NCBI GenBank assembly: GCA_017427985.1
Contig: JAFRRS010000011.1
Span: forward strand, 123,926-187,925
Length of the DNA stretch: 64,000 nucleotides
Reading direction: 5' to 3'
From: Bacteroidales bacterium
GTDB lineage: Bacteria; Bacteroidota; Bacteroidia; Bacteroidales; F082
Under the pieces are notes generated by a model. That model did not search any database. It worked only from the letters and a program-made list of their open reading frames with translations, and was not told the DNA's origin. The position numbers and the translations under genes are program-made. Shown here one piece after another: positions 35,036-43,225 of the stretch (within the stretch, counting starts at the first letter, position 1; every line of letters begins with the position of its first letter).

Positions 35036-36127
35036 ATGAAAAGCACTATTTACACCGATTCTTATTCAAAAAATCAGACGCAGATTATCAAAGGGTTCGC
35101 TATCCTTTGTATTATGCTCCACAACTTGTTTCATTGGATTAATCCCATGAAAAGCTCAGAAAACGAATTCGCTTTTTGTTCAGACTATGTAAACTTGTTT
35201 TTAAGCAATCTTACTGATCATCCTTTAGAATTTATTAATATCATATTCAGTTATTTAGGTCATTATGGCGTGGATATCTTCATTTTCATCAGCGGCTACG
35301 GATTGGCAAAATCGTTCAGTAAAACACCAAGACACTGGGGAATCTTTATGAAACACCGGCTCATGAAGATATATCCTCTTCTCATAATTGCCTTTATTTA
35401 TTACTTTTTCACAAGGATATCACTTTACTACACATTACCGAATAAGACGGAGCTATATAGCATGTTGTATAAACTCTTGTTTATACACACTTTTATTCCT
35501 AATGAAGGTATGAGTTTAGACGGACCTTGGTGGTTTTTTGGTTTAATTATTCAACTTTACATTTTCTTTCCAATCCTTTATAAAATCATTGAAAAACACG
35601 GTTTGACAGCGTTCGCAGCTATTGCCGCAATTTCTTACGCAACCATTTATTCAAGCTTATATCTATTCAAAATGCCAGACAACATTTACATTATGCAAAA
35701 TTCAATCGGGCATTTCCCTGAATTTTGCCTCGGAATACTTATTGCGAAAAACAAAGATATAGCAGGAAACATTTGGGGTTTTATCCTATCTCTTATTGCT
35801 TTCTCTCTTGGCAATTTCCATCTCGCGTTATATCCCCTGACATTTATTAGCATAACTTATGTTTTTGTTTATTTATCCATATTAATTACTAACAATAAGT
35901 TAAAACTAAATTATGTCAAAAACACATTATTGATTTTCGGAAAGTATTCAATGGTGTTGTTTGCCATCCACGGACTTTTCCGCTGGCAATTTGTAGTGTT
36001 AGCGGAAAAATATAACCATCCGCTGATTACTTTGGCGTTAGCGTTGCTGTTTCTGATTGAAGTCTTGATACTCTCGATACCTGCGAAAAAAATCTATGAT
36101 TTAATTACTCAAAGTCATTCTATTTGA
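35036..36127 (+). CDS. Acyltransferase-3 family membrane protein
   Basis: The 363-residue protein has about ten membrane helices. Acyltransferase-3 features include IIKGFAILCIMLHN near the start (the family His) and GVDIFIFISGYGLAKSF at about 80-96, then WWFFGLIIQLYIFFPILY. Such enzymes O-acetylate or succinylate polysaccharides and lipids in the inner membrane. No substrate can be assigned. It is divergent to the LtaS-like gene and overlaps the GH5-like gene tail-to-tail by 8 bases. Codon use is AT-richer than its neighbours (many ATA and TTA). Confidence 0.88.
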   Translation: MKSTIYTDSYSKNQTQIIKGFAILCIMLHNLFHWINPMKSSENEFAFCSDYVNLFLSNLTDHPLEFINIIFSYLGHYGVDIFIFISGYGLAKSFSKTPRHWGIFMKHRLMKIYPLLIIAFIYYFFTRISLYYTLPNKTELYSMLYKLLFIHTFIPNEGMSLDGPWWFFGLIIQLYIFFPILYKIIEKHGLTAFAAIAAISYATIYSSLYLFKMPDNIYIMQNSIGHFPEFCLGILIAKNKDIAGNIWGFILSLIAFSLGNFHLALYPLTFISITYVFVYLSILITNNKLKLNYVKNTLLIFGKYSMVLFAIHGLFRWQFVVLAEKYNHPLITLALALLFLIEVLILSIPAKKIYDLITQSHSI

Positions 36128-37673
36128 TTCTTTTCAGTTTCAACACTCCCATATCTGTAATAAATCTTGCCTTGTCAAACATTTCATGTTTGAACTCAAA
36201 CAACATCGTGTCGTTTTTCAAAAACGGGAAATAGGAAATATTCTGATATTCAAGATTGACATTCTTTAAATCAGTATAACTGTTATTACTTCCGTCAACA
36301 CTTCTGTATTTCAAATTCAGCCCATCACTGTCAAATTTCAATTTATTCTTTCCAGGTGCCGATATTTCAAAATATATGCAACTGTCATTACTATAAAGTG
36401 TGAACTCACCATTTTCATCTGTATAGGTATTCATCCCGACTCTCCAATACTTATTCCATCCCCTCACAACTGCGCCTTCAACAGGTTTTTTCCTGTACAC
36501 TATCCTACCTTTAATAATATAATTCTCATAGCCGAGCATGTTATAATAATTGACAGGTTTGACAGGTTTTTGAGGCTTTAGTTCACAAAGGTTTTTAAAC
36601 TCGTATGCAGCAGGCTTCAAACTTCCTTTTATTTCTTTTCCGCTTTTTGTATATGTAACGCCTTCTTGGCTTAACAATCCCGCATAATTAGCCTCAAAAT
36701 TGACATGCTCGCTCAACACATCTTGAAACTCCCACCAACCAAAACCTATTCCTCCACAATTGATCGTGTGTTGATATACTTCCTCAACAAAACGACACTG
36801 CAACTCATAGCTGACAGAATCATTGTCTGATGGCAATGATGTCTCCCCTATCATCCACGGTTTCCCAATATAATGGCTATACCACCATATCTCATTGGGA
36901 ATCCTCAAAGGATGATACGTGTGTATTTGGACAAAATCAACGGGAAGTATCGAGGCATCCCATTCAAAAACTTCTATTGGCTCGGCAAAACCTATAGTGA
37001 AAAGATGATTCGGGGCATTTTCTCTCACCGCATCTCTCCATCTCGACACAATTCTAAAAGCATCCATCTTCTTGCGCTTTGGCTCTGGATCAAAATACAA
37101 CGGCTCATTCATCAAGTCATATGCAAAAATAGCAGGGTTGTCTGCAAATCGCCTCATGACCTTTGATGTAAACATCATCAACTCTTCATCAAAAGCAGGT
37201 TTCAACAAAAGCATAACTTTTATATTATGTGAAGCTGCAATTTCCACCATATCCGCAATACCATCAATTATCTTGTCACATTCATCATTTAAATAAATCT
37301 TATCATCCAATGACTTGTAATAATACCCAATCTCATCACACATGATAACATCCAAACAAATCCTCATTGAATTGAATCCCAACTCATTAATTAACTCAAC
37401 ATGATTAGAAAACTGATTGTTTATCTCTTCTTTGGTGTATTTTTCAGTGCCATTCTCATAATATCCAGCCGCTGATATTACCACATCATCCCCAATTTGA
37501 CGAACTTCGACCTTGTAGTTTATCATCAACGGGAAAAACACAGTGCTGTCAATCTTGAAAACCCCATCCTCAATGTACACAAAACCTGGTGGTGTTTCTT
37601 TTTTTGAATCTTTGCAACTCATCAAAAGAAACACCAATGTTAAGGCAAAAACTACGACAAAGTACTTTTTCAT
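36120..37673 (-). CDS. GH5/GH-A clan glycosidase-like lipoprotein with carboxypeptidase-regulatory-like tail
   Basis: The 517-residue protein has a lipobox with Cys20 (FLLMSC). The TIM-barrel part shows LGFNSMRI, the YDLMNEP motif with putative acid/base E190, and MIGET with putative nucleophile E277, so the GH-A clan (GH5-like cellulase/mannanase family) is supported. Residues about 380-450 form a CarboxypepD-regulatory-like domain (IIKGRIVYRKKPVEGAVVRG). The polysaccharide target is not clear. It starts 3 bases after the stop of the fused oxidoreductase, so they share a transcript despite having no obvious common function. Confidence 0.78.
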   Translation of the reverse strand: MKKYFVVVFALTLVFLLMSCKDSKKETPPGFVYIEDGVFKIDSTVFFPLMINYKVEVRQIGDDVVISAAGYYENGTEKYTKEEINNQFSNHVELINELGFNSMRICLDVIMCDEIGYYYKSLDDKIYLNDECDKIIDGIADMVEIAASHNIKVMLLLKPAFDEELMMFTSKVMRRFADNPAIFAYDLMNEPLYFDPEPKRKKMDAFRIVSRWRDAVRENAPNHLFTIGFAEPIEVFEWDASILPVDFVQIHTYHPLRIPNEIWWYSHYIGKPWMIGETSLPSDNDSVSYELQCRFVEEVYQHTINCGGIGFGWWEFQDVLSEHVNFEANYAGLLSQEGVTYTKSGKEIKGSLKPAAYEFKNLCELKPQKPVKPVNYYNMLGYENYIIKGRIVYRKKPVEGAVVRGWNKYWRVGMNTYTDENGEFTLYSNDSCIYFEISAPGKNKLKFDSDGLNLKYRSVDGSNNSYTDLKNVNLEYQNISYFPFLKNDTMLFEFKHEMFDKARFITDMGVLKLKRIK

Positions 37674-37676
37674 ATT

Positions 37677-40600
37677 CTACTTAAACGCATTCTCGCTCAA
37701 TCCCTTACCTGTAATCTTCAGGTCTTCCATGTAACCTGGAACCGGCTTGCCGAGATATTTGTCGACGTAAATCTTCGCGAGATACTGACCGAGCATGAAG
37801 CCGTGACCGCGCAAACCTGTCAACAGACCGACCTCCGGGTCGACAATGTAACGCGGTTCGGTGTAACGTCCCGCCCAACATGCCAGGAAACTCACTTCGC
37901 CGAGGTTTGGTATCCATTCAGCGAAAACTTCTGATACAATCTCCAAGAATTCCTTGCTGTTGTACTTGATGTTCTGACGTGCCTCGTATGCGTCGGTGTC
38001 AGGGCTTGCGCAACCGATAATCTGACCAGTGTGCGCCCACTGCTGTCCGTAAACAGCGCTGAAGCCTTTGTAATGACGACGGTCGATAATCATGTCCAAT
38101 GGACCTCCATTTGGTCCCATCATCGGCAGACGGCGAGTAATAAACGCCTGGTGCTTGACAGGATACAAACCGGTGTCTAATCCGAGCATGTCGTTGAACT
38201 TCTCGGCGCCCCATCCCATCGCGTTGACGAAGTGGTCGCAGGTGTATTCAACGTATTTACCTTCGTGAGTGCGCACCAAGGTCACATAGTGTCCTCCGAC
38301 CTTCTGCACGTGCAACAGCTCACAGTCTTCAAAGTAACGACCGCCGTTTTGCACGCCGATGCCTCTGATATAGTCGATAACCCTACCAGGTGTCGCCTGC
38401 CAGCAGTCGCGTGTAATCAAAGCATGGCTGTATGTGTCTTTTTTATCGTCCCACAACGGCGAAATCTCCTTCTTGAAGTCCTTGCGGTCAATCATATATG
38501 CATCGCTCCATGCGCGTGAAGCGTCGAGCGACTTGTAGGTAGCCTCATCATGCACCAAGTTGACGTAATGTGTCAAGTGGTAGTTGATGTTGTGCTCCTT
38601 CTGCATGTTCTTGAAAATCTCGTGGTTGTGCACCGCGATGTCAGCAATATCCGGATTCGAGAACGCTGGACGACCGCCACCGATGCAACGCCATGAAGCA
38701 CCACGGCTGTAGTTAATCATCACAGGCTTCTTGCCGGCTTCAGAGAAGTAACGGAACAAAGCACTTCCCGCGATACCGCCACCGGCAATAAACACCTCGA
38801 CCTGCTCTTTCTTCACGTCGTTCATCTTCGGGAACACAAACGTTTCCTTGGTCTTCGGATTGTACAAATCGTCCAAACTCACTTGGTTCGACAACGGAGC
38901 ACGCGGTGTGGCGTCGCCAACCAACTCAATGCCGTATGAACGCAAGATCTGACGTGCGCGTGGGATACAACGTTTTCCACGGCACGGCCCCATACCCATT
39001 CGCGTGATGTGCTTCAACTCGTCAACAGAAATGGTCTTGCGGTCGCCAATGACGCTCAGCACCTTATCTAATTTGATATCTTCGCAGTGGCAGACGTATG
39101 TCTCTGACTCGACTTCTTTCAATGGCTTGAATTCTATCGGCTTTGGATAATTTTCCTTTACGATGAATCCTCTCGCCTCCGTCAATTGTAGAGACGCGCC
39201 ATGGCACGTCTCTACGGCATGCACGCGGGCAACATTGGTCTTATTGTTCTTCTTCAAAACCTTCTCAACAACGCCCTCGCCCACTTTCTTGCCGTTGTCG
39301 TCAACGAGGAACACCTCAACGCCTTCATTTACTTCGTATTCCACTGGCAGGAACAGCGTGTTTTTCTTCATGTCGTAGCCGAAAATTGCCAATCCCGGGC
39401 AGTGGTTCACACAGTTCATACAACCGATGCACTTGTCGTAATCAATGACCGGCACCGTGTTCGTACTCGACTTCGTGATGGCGCCCTGAGGACAGCTGAA
39501 CGAGCACGGGTTGCAAGCGAACCCGTAAACGCAGTCGGCGATGACAAATGGCTTTGCGACCATTCTTTCTGCTGTCGGCATGTTAGGCTCCTGCAAAACC
39601 CTGATCGGGTGCTGCTGCGACTCGATATACTGTTTCGAAACCTCAAGATATTCGTCGTAGTTGAATCTCAATCCCATGTTTTGTGCCACCTCGAAAGCCA
39701 CTTGCTTGCCTCTCAACACAGCACTCGTGCCTTCACCGATACGGATTGCGTCACCTGCGCCGTAAGTGTTCAAGCCAAACACCTCGCGTCCCTTCACCAA
39801 CAGCTGGCTGTCAGGTATCAAACCCGTGCAGATATTGATAATGTCGATGTCGTCAATAACTTGTTCTGTTCCTGGAATCGGCTTGAAGTTCTCGCATTTC
39901 GCTATGACTGCGCCCACAACGCCTGTATGGTCTTCATTTGGAATCGCCTTCAAGAGAATGTGCGATGTCATAATCGGGATGCCAAGTCTGCGTACACGGT
40001 TGGCCTGCACCGGGAAGCCGCCTTCATGGTCCATTCCCTCGATAATCGCCTTGATGGTGGCACCTGCCTGCATTCCCTGATATGATGTCAAATAACCAAT
40101 GTTTCCTGCACCTACCGTCAGAACTTTCTTTCCAAGAAGCGTGTGCTCCTGGTTCATCATCTTCTGGAACACAGCAGCGGTGTAAACGCCTGGAAGGTCG
40201 TCGTTTTCAAATGTCGGCATAAACGGCACAGCACCAGTGGCAACCACAAGATGCTCAGCATCGACATACGCCACCTCACCTGTCACGATGTTCTTTATAG
40301 CGATGCGTTTGCCTTCAAGCAAATCCCAAACGACATTATTCAACAGAATTCCTTCGTGGTTGTCGCCTGCAAGAGTCTTCGCGATGTCAAAACCACGCAT
40401 TCCGCCGAATTTCTGCTCCTTCTCAAAGAAGAAAAACTGGTGTGTCTGCATGTTGAACTGACCGCCAATCTTTGCGTTGCTGTCAACAACAACATTGCTG
40501 ATTCCAAGTTTGTTCAACTGCTCGCGGCAAGCCAATCCTGCAGGACCTGCTCCGATAATGGCGACCTGGGTCTTGTAAACTTTCACCTCGCGTGGTTGCA

Positions 40601-40916
40601 GATCCTTGGCTTCAGGGAGAACATTCGCCTCATTGTTGATAGGCTTTACTTCTTTCACTCCATCAACCAAAGTGATGCAGATACGGCGGATTTTTCCGTC
40701 AACGAGCATCTCGCAGGCACCGCATTTTCCGATGCCGCAGTTCAAGCTTCTGTTGCGTCCGTCAAGACTGTGGCTGTGAACAGGAAAACCTGCCTGATGC
40801 AAAGCGGCAGCAATGGTGTAGCCCTTCTTGCCAACCACTTTCTGACCGTTATAAATAAACTCTACTGACTCGCCCTCGGCGATGTCCAGGATAGGATGTT
40901 TGGTTATTTTGTACAT
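37677..40916 (-). CDS. Fused multi-domain flavo/iron-sulfur amine- or amino-acid-oxidising oxidoreductase
   Basis: The 1079-residue protein joins parts that are separate subunits in HCN synthase, sarcosine oxidase and proline dehydrogenase complexes. In order: [2Fe-2S] ferredoxin-like domain (about 12-90; CGIGKCGAC with Cys60, 65, 68 and a later Cys80); NAD/FAD disulfide-oxidoreductase-like domain (VAIIGAGPAG at about 118-127); 4Fe-4S ferredoxin domain (ACNPC...C and CIGCMNCVNHC at about 462-506); BFD-like [2Fe-2S] domain (CHC at about 609 and CRGKRC at about 645-650); DAO-type FAD domain (VFIAGGGIAGSALF at about 708-721). Substrate is probably an amine, amino acid or glycine derivative. A dispersed palindrome is translated in the linker at 39188-39215. 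ATG 40916 is chosen; TTG 40925 is the alternative. Confidence 0.88.
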   Translation of the reverse strand: MYKITKHPILDIAEGESVEFIYNGQKVVGKKGYTIAAALHQAGFPVHSHSLDGRNRSLNCGIGKCGACEMLVDGKIRRICITLVDGVKEVKPINNEANVLPEAKDLQPREVKVYKTQVAIIGAGPAGLACREQLNKLGISNVVVDSNAKIGGQFNMQTHQFFFFEKEQKFGGMRGFDIAKTLAGDNHEGILLNNVVWDLLEGKRIAIKNIVTGEVAYVDAEHLVVATGAVPFMPTFENDDLPGVYTAAVFQKMMNQEHTLLGKKVLTVGAGNIGYLTSYQGMQAGATIKAIIEGMDHEGGFPVQANRVRRLGIPIMTSHILLKAIPNEDHTGVVGAVIAKCENFKPIPGTEQVIDDIDIINICTGLIPDSQLLVKGREVFGLNTYGAGDAIRIGEGTSAVLRGKQVAFEVAQNMGLRFNYDEYLEVSKQYIESQQHPIRVLQEPNMPTAERMVAKPFVIADCVYGFACNPCSFSCPQGAITKSSTNTVPVIDYDKCIGCMNCVNHCPGLAIFGYDMKKNTLFLPVEYEVNEGVEVFLVDDNGKKVGEGVVEKVLKKNNKTNVARVHAVETCHGASLQLTEARGFIVKENYPKPIEFKPLKEVESETYVCHCEDIKLDKVLSVIGDRKTISVDELKHITRMGMGPCRGKRCIPRARQILRSYGIELVGDATPRAPLSNQVSLDDLYNPKTKETFVFPKMNDVKKEQVEVFIAGGGIAGSALFRYFSEAGKKPVMINYSRGASWRCIGGGRPAFSNPDIADIAVHNHEIFKNMQKEHNINYHLTHYVNLVHDEATYKSLDASRAWSDAYMIDRKDFKKEISPLWDDKKDTYSHALITRDCWQATPGRVIDYIRGIGVQNGGRYFEDCELLHVQKVGGHYVTLVRTHEGKYVEYTCDHFVNAMGWGAEKFNDMLGLDTGLYPVKHQAFITRRLPMMGPNGGPLDMIIDRRHYKGFSAVYGQQWAHTGQIIGCASPDTDAYEARQNIKYNSKEFLEIVSEVFAEWIPNLGEVSFLACWAGRYTEPRYIVDPEVGLLTGLRGHGFMLGQYLAKIYVDKYLGKPVPGYMEDLKITGKGLSENAFK
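39188..39215. repeat. 28-bp palindrome, family 1, in-frame inside the oxidoreductase
   Basis: It is the exact reverse complement of the 28-base palindrome at 11050-11077. On the coding strand it starts at a codon boundary and encodes VETCHGASL plus the first base of Gln, in the linker between the 4Fe-4S and BFD-like domains. Confidence 0.9.
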
Positions 40917-40953
40917 ACCTTTCAATTTTGCAAATTATTCCTAAAAAGAATTG

Positions 40954-40984
40954 CAAAATTAACAAGGTGTTTTAATAAATGCAA
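40954..40984 (-). promoter_or_regulatory. Promoter of the fused oxidoreductase gene
   Basis: On the minus strand TTG (40982-40984) and TAATTTTG (40954-40961) are 20 bases apart. The transcript should start near 40947. The promoter sits after hairpin element C. Confidence 0.6.
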
Positions 40985-41006
40985 GAAAAAAACGAATTAT
41001 TTTTAA

Positions 41007-41083
41007 AATGTGATGCGCTTCGCGCACATTAGCCGAAGGCTATCACATTGCGACCGCAGGAAGCCACATTCAGGCGCAGCCTG
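41007..41083 (-). repeat. Bracketed hairpin element, copy C
   Basis: On the plus strand AATGTGA (41007-41013) pairs with TCACATT (41043-41049) around hairpins TGCGC-TTC-GCGCA (41014-41026) and AGCC-GAA-GGCT (41031-41041). Further out are CACATT (41065-41070) and hairpin CAGGC-GCA-GCCTG (41071-41083). Read on the minus strand the order matches copies A and B (flanking hairpin, AATGTG, short-arm hairpin, TGCGC hairpin, CACATT). The outer hairpin supplies the last codons and stop of the methyltransferase gene. Confidence 0.7.
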
Positions 41084-42239
41084 CAGATTTTTTCATATCT
41101 TTATAACTCCCCTCAAAAATCTCAAACTTCTCAAACTTACACTCGAGCGGTCCGTTATAAACATCGATTTTCTTCGACGGCTTCAGTCCTATAAGCTTCA
41201 GCACGTCCTTGTTCGAGCTGATGATCCACGCCTCGAAACCCTTGAAATTCTTCTTCAAAGCATCCCCGATGCCTCTGTAAAGGTTTATGATGTCTTTCTC
41301 CTCCAAACGCTCACCGTATGGCGGGTTGATTATCATGATGCCTCCGCCCGCTGGTGGAATCATCTCAAACATGTCTTGCTTGCTGAGCTTGATGTCATAC
41401 TGAAGGTGCGCATTGGTGATGTTGGCTCTCGCTATCTCCACCGCTTTCGCCGAATGGTCTGATGCAAGTATCTCGTAATCAAATTCTTCCATCTCGGCAT
41501 CAGCATCCTGAACAACTTTTAACCAAAGCTTCTCGTCGTAGTCGTGCCATGTCATAAAGCCCCATTTCTTTCTAAAGAACCCTGCCGGAATGCCCATCGC
41601 CAACATCGCAGCCTCTATCGGAAGCGTACCTGAACCGCACATGCAGTCAACGAAGTTGCAGTCGCATTTCCAGCCAGTGAGCTTTATCAGACCTGCCGCC
41701 AGCACCTCGTTCATCGGTGCCTTGTCGACAGCTTTCCTGTAACCTCTTTTATGCAATGATTCGCCGGAGCTGTCAAACAGAAGCGTGACTTTCTCATTCT
41801 CAATATGCACGCTAATCCTCAAATCCGGATTCTCGACATCCACCGACGGACGTGCCCCGAAATGCTCACGGAACTCGTCAGCGATGGCGTCTTTCACCTT
41901 CAAAGCCGCATATTGCGAATGTGTGAAATAATTGCCACTTACCACAGCGTCAATGGCAAAAGTCTCATTGATGTTGAAAATCTCATGCCATTTGATTTTG
42001 AAGATGTTGTTATACAGCATGAGCTCGTTACGTGCCACAAAACTCATGATCGGCTTCAAAATCCTCAAAGCCGTGCGGCAGCAGTAATTCGCCTTGTACA
42101 TCAACGCCTTGTCGCCTTCAAAGCTGACGGCGCGGTTCAAAACCTGCACGTTTTCAGCTCCCATTGAAGTCAACTCCTCAGCCAGGACAGGCTCCAATCC
42201 TGCCATGGTCTTGGCAATCATCTTAAAGGAATCTTCCAT
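41070..42239 (-). CDS. THUMP-domain RlmL/YpsC-type rRNA guanine-N2 methyltransferase
   Basis: The 389-residue protein has an N-terminal THUMP RNA-binding region (about 1-155) and a Rossmann methyltransferase domain with VDCMCGSGTLPIEAA (SAM motif I at about 197-211) and IINPPYGERL (motif IV at about 302-311), the amino-group methylation signature. It is the size of YpsC/RlmL N-terminal-half proteins and lacks the RlmK half. It probably methylates a 23S rRNA guanine. Its last five residues (SAGCA) and stop come from hairpin element C, so the natural end may have been changed. It starts 2 bases after the HIT gene and is part of a greA-HIT-methyltransferase operon. Confidence 0.9.
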   Translation of the reverse strand: MEDSFKMIAKTMAGLEPVLAEELTSMGAENVQVLNRAVSFEGDKALMYKANYCCRTALRILKPIMSFVARNELMLYNNIFKIKWHEIFNINETFAIDAVVSGNYFTHSQYAALKVKDAIADEFREHFGARPSVDVENPDLRISVHIENEKVTLLFDSSGESLHKRGYRKAVDKAPMNEVLAAGLIKLTGWKCDCNFVDCMCGSGTLPIEAAMLAMGIPAGFFRKKWGFMTWHDYDEKLWLKVVQDADAEMEEFDYEILASDHSAKAVEIARANITNAHLQYDIKLSKQDMFEMIPPAGGGIMIINPPYGERLEEKDIINLYRGIGDALKKNFKGFEAWIISSNKDVLKLIGLKPSKKIDVYNGPLECKFEKFEIFEGSYKDMKKSAGCA

Positions 42240-42241
42240 TT

Positions 42242-42634
42242 TTACAGATTCTCAACGATTCTCTTTTGCCATTCCTTGAACTGCTCCTCTGTAGGATGCA
42301 TCTTCTCGCGTTTGAAGTCGAGGTCGCCCTCTTTCTGCATCGGCACGAGGTGGATGTGTGCGTGCGGCACCTCAAGACCAATCACAGCCACTCCCACTTT
42401 CTTGCATGGGATGGCTTTTTTCTGAGCAACAGCAATCTTCTTTGCGAAGACAATCATCTCGGCGAGGTCAGCATCAGAAATATCAAAGATATAATCCTCT
42501 TCTTTCTTAGGAATCACCAAAGTATGACCCGGAGCGAGCGGACTGATGTCGAAAAAAGCAAAGAATTTGTCGTTTTCGGCAATTTTGTAGCAAGGAATCT
42601 CACCTGCCACTATTCTTGAAAAAATCGATGCCAT
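42242..42634 (-). CDS. HIT-family nucleotide hydrolase/transferase
   Basis: The 130-residue protein has the conserved start (MASIFSRIVAGEIPCYKI), LAPGHTLVIPKK in the nucleotide-binding fold and the histidine triad HAHIHLVP at about 92-99. HIT proteins of this HinT type hydrolyse AMP-linked substrates such as adenosine phosphoramidates. It lies 4 bases after greA and 2 bases before the methyltransferase. Confidence 0.94.
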   Translation of the reverse strand: MASIFSRIVAGEIPCYKIAENDKFFAFFDISPLAPGHTLVIPKKEEDYIFDISDADLAEMIVFAKKIAVAQKKAIPCKKVGVAVIGLEVPHAHIHLVPMQKEGDLDFKREKMHPTEEQFKEWQKRIVENL

Positions 42635-42638
42635 GATA

Positions 42639-43115
42639 TTATTCTCTTGTGATTTCTACTATTTCAAACATAAGCTTGCCAGCCGGCACCTGAATCTCCA
42701 CCTGCTCGCCCACCGATTTGCCAAGAAGTCCTTTGGCAATAGGCGATGTTATGGAAATCTTTCCAGCCTTCAGGTTCGCTTCCTTCTCAGGAACGACGGT
42801 ATATGTCATCAATTGTTTTGTCTTCAGGTTTTTAATCTTCACTGTCGAAAGAATCAAAACTTTTGATGTGTCCATTTTCGACTCATCGATAACGCGTGCG
42901 TTGGCGATTGTAAGCTGAAGCTTCACTATCTTCATCTCAAGAAGCTGCTGCGCTTCTTTTGCCGCATCATACTCGGCGTTTTCCGACAAGTCTCCCTTGT
43001 CGCGCGCTTCTGCTATTGCTGCCGCGATTTTCGGACGCTCGTTAACACAGAGATTCTCCAATTCGTCCTTCAGTTTCTGTAGCCCCGCTTGGGTAAAGTA
43101 TTCTACGTCTGCCAT
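42639..43115 (-). CDS. greA: Transcription elongation factor GreA
   Basis: GreA stimulates RNA cleavage by backtracked RNA polymerase. The 158-residue protein has the N-terminal coiled coil (LQKLKDELENL...ARDKGDLSENAEYDAAKE, with the acidic DxxEN tip at about 40-50) and the FKBP-like C-terminal domain (ISITSPIAKGLLGKSVGEQVEIQVPAG). It is the first gene of the greA-HIT-methyltransferase operon. Its leader contains a terminator-like hairpin, suggesting attenuation or autoregulation. Confidence 0.96.
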   Translation of the reverse strand: MADVEYFTQAGLQKLKDELENLCVNERPKIAAAIAEARDKGDLSENAEYDAAKEAQQLLEMKIVKLQLTIANARVIDESKMDTSKVLILSTVKIKNLKTKQLMTYTVVPEKEANLKAGKISITSPIAKGLLGKSVGEQVEIQVPAGKLMFEIVEITRE

Positions 43116-43137
43116 GTCTATTAATTTTTAATATTGT

Positions 43138-43168
43138 AAAAAAGAGACCCTTACCGAAATAAGGGCCC
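43138..43168 (-). terminator. Terminator-like hairpin in the greA leader (possible attenuator)
   Basis: Read on the minus strand, GGGCCCTTA (43168-43160) pairs with TAAGGGTCT (43153-43145) using two G-U pairs, loop 43159-43154, followed by C and T6 (43143-43138). It lies between the -7 box at 43190-43197 and the greA ATG at 43115. Because of the G-U pairs it is stable only as minus-strand RNA. It may instead terminate the upstream porV-like operon. Confidence 0.6.
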
Positions 43169-43189
43169 TTTTTGTCGTAAAATTGTATG

Positions 43190-43197
43190 CAAAGATA
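43190..43197 (-). promoter_or_regulatory. -7 box for greA
   Basis: TATCTTTG on the minus strand predicts a transcript start near 43183. The leader is about 68 bases and includes the hairpin at 43138-43168. Confidence 0.55.
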
Positions 43198-43225
43198 CAA
43201 CTTTTTTTTGATATGCAAGATTTTT

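Noticed and set aside
39201..40085. Plus-strand frame of about 294 codons inside the fused oxidoreductase
   Set aside because: Antisense to a gene with strong domain motifs; composition rich in His, Val and Arg without structure.
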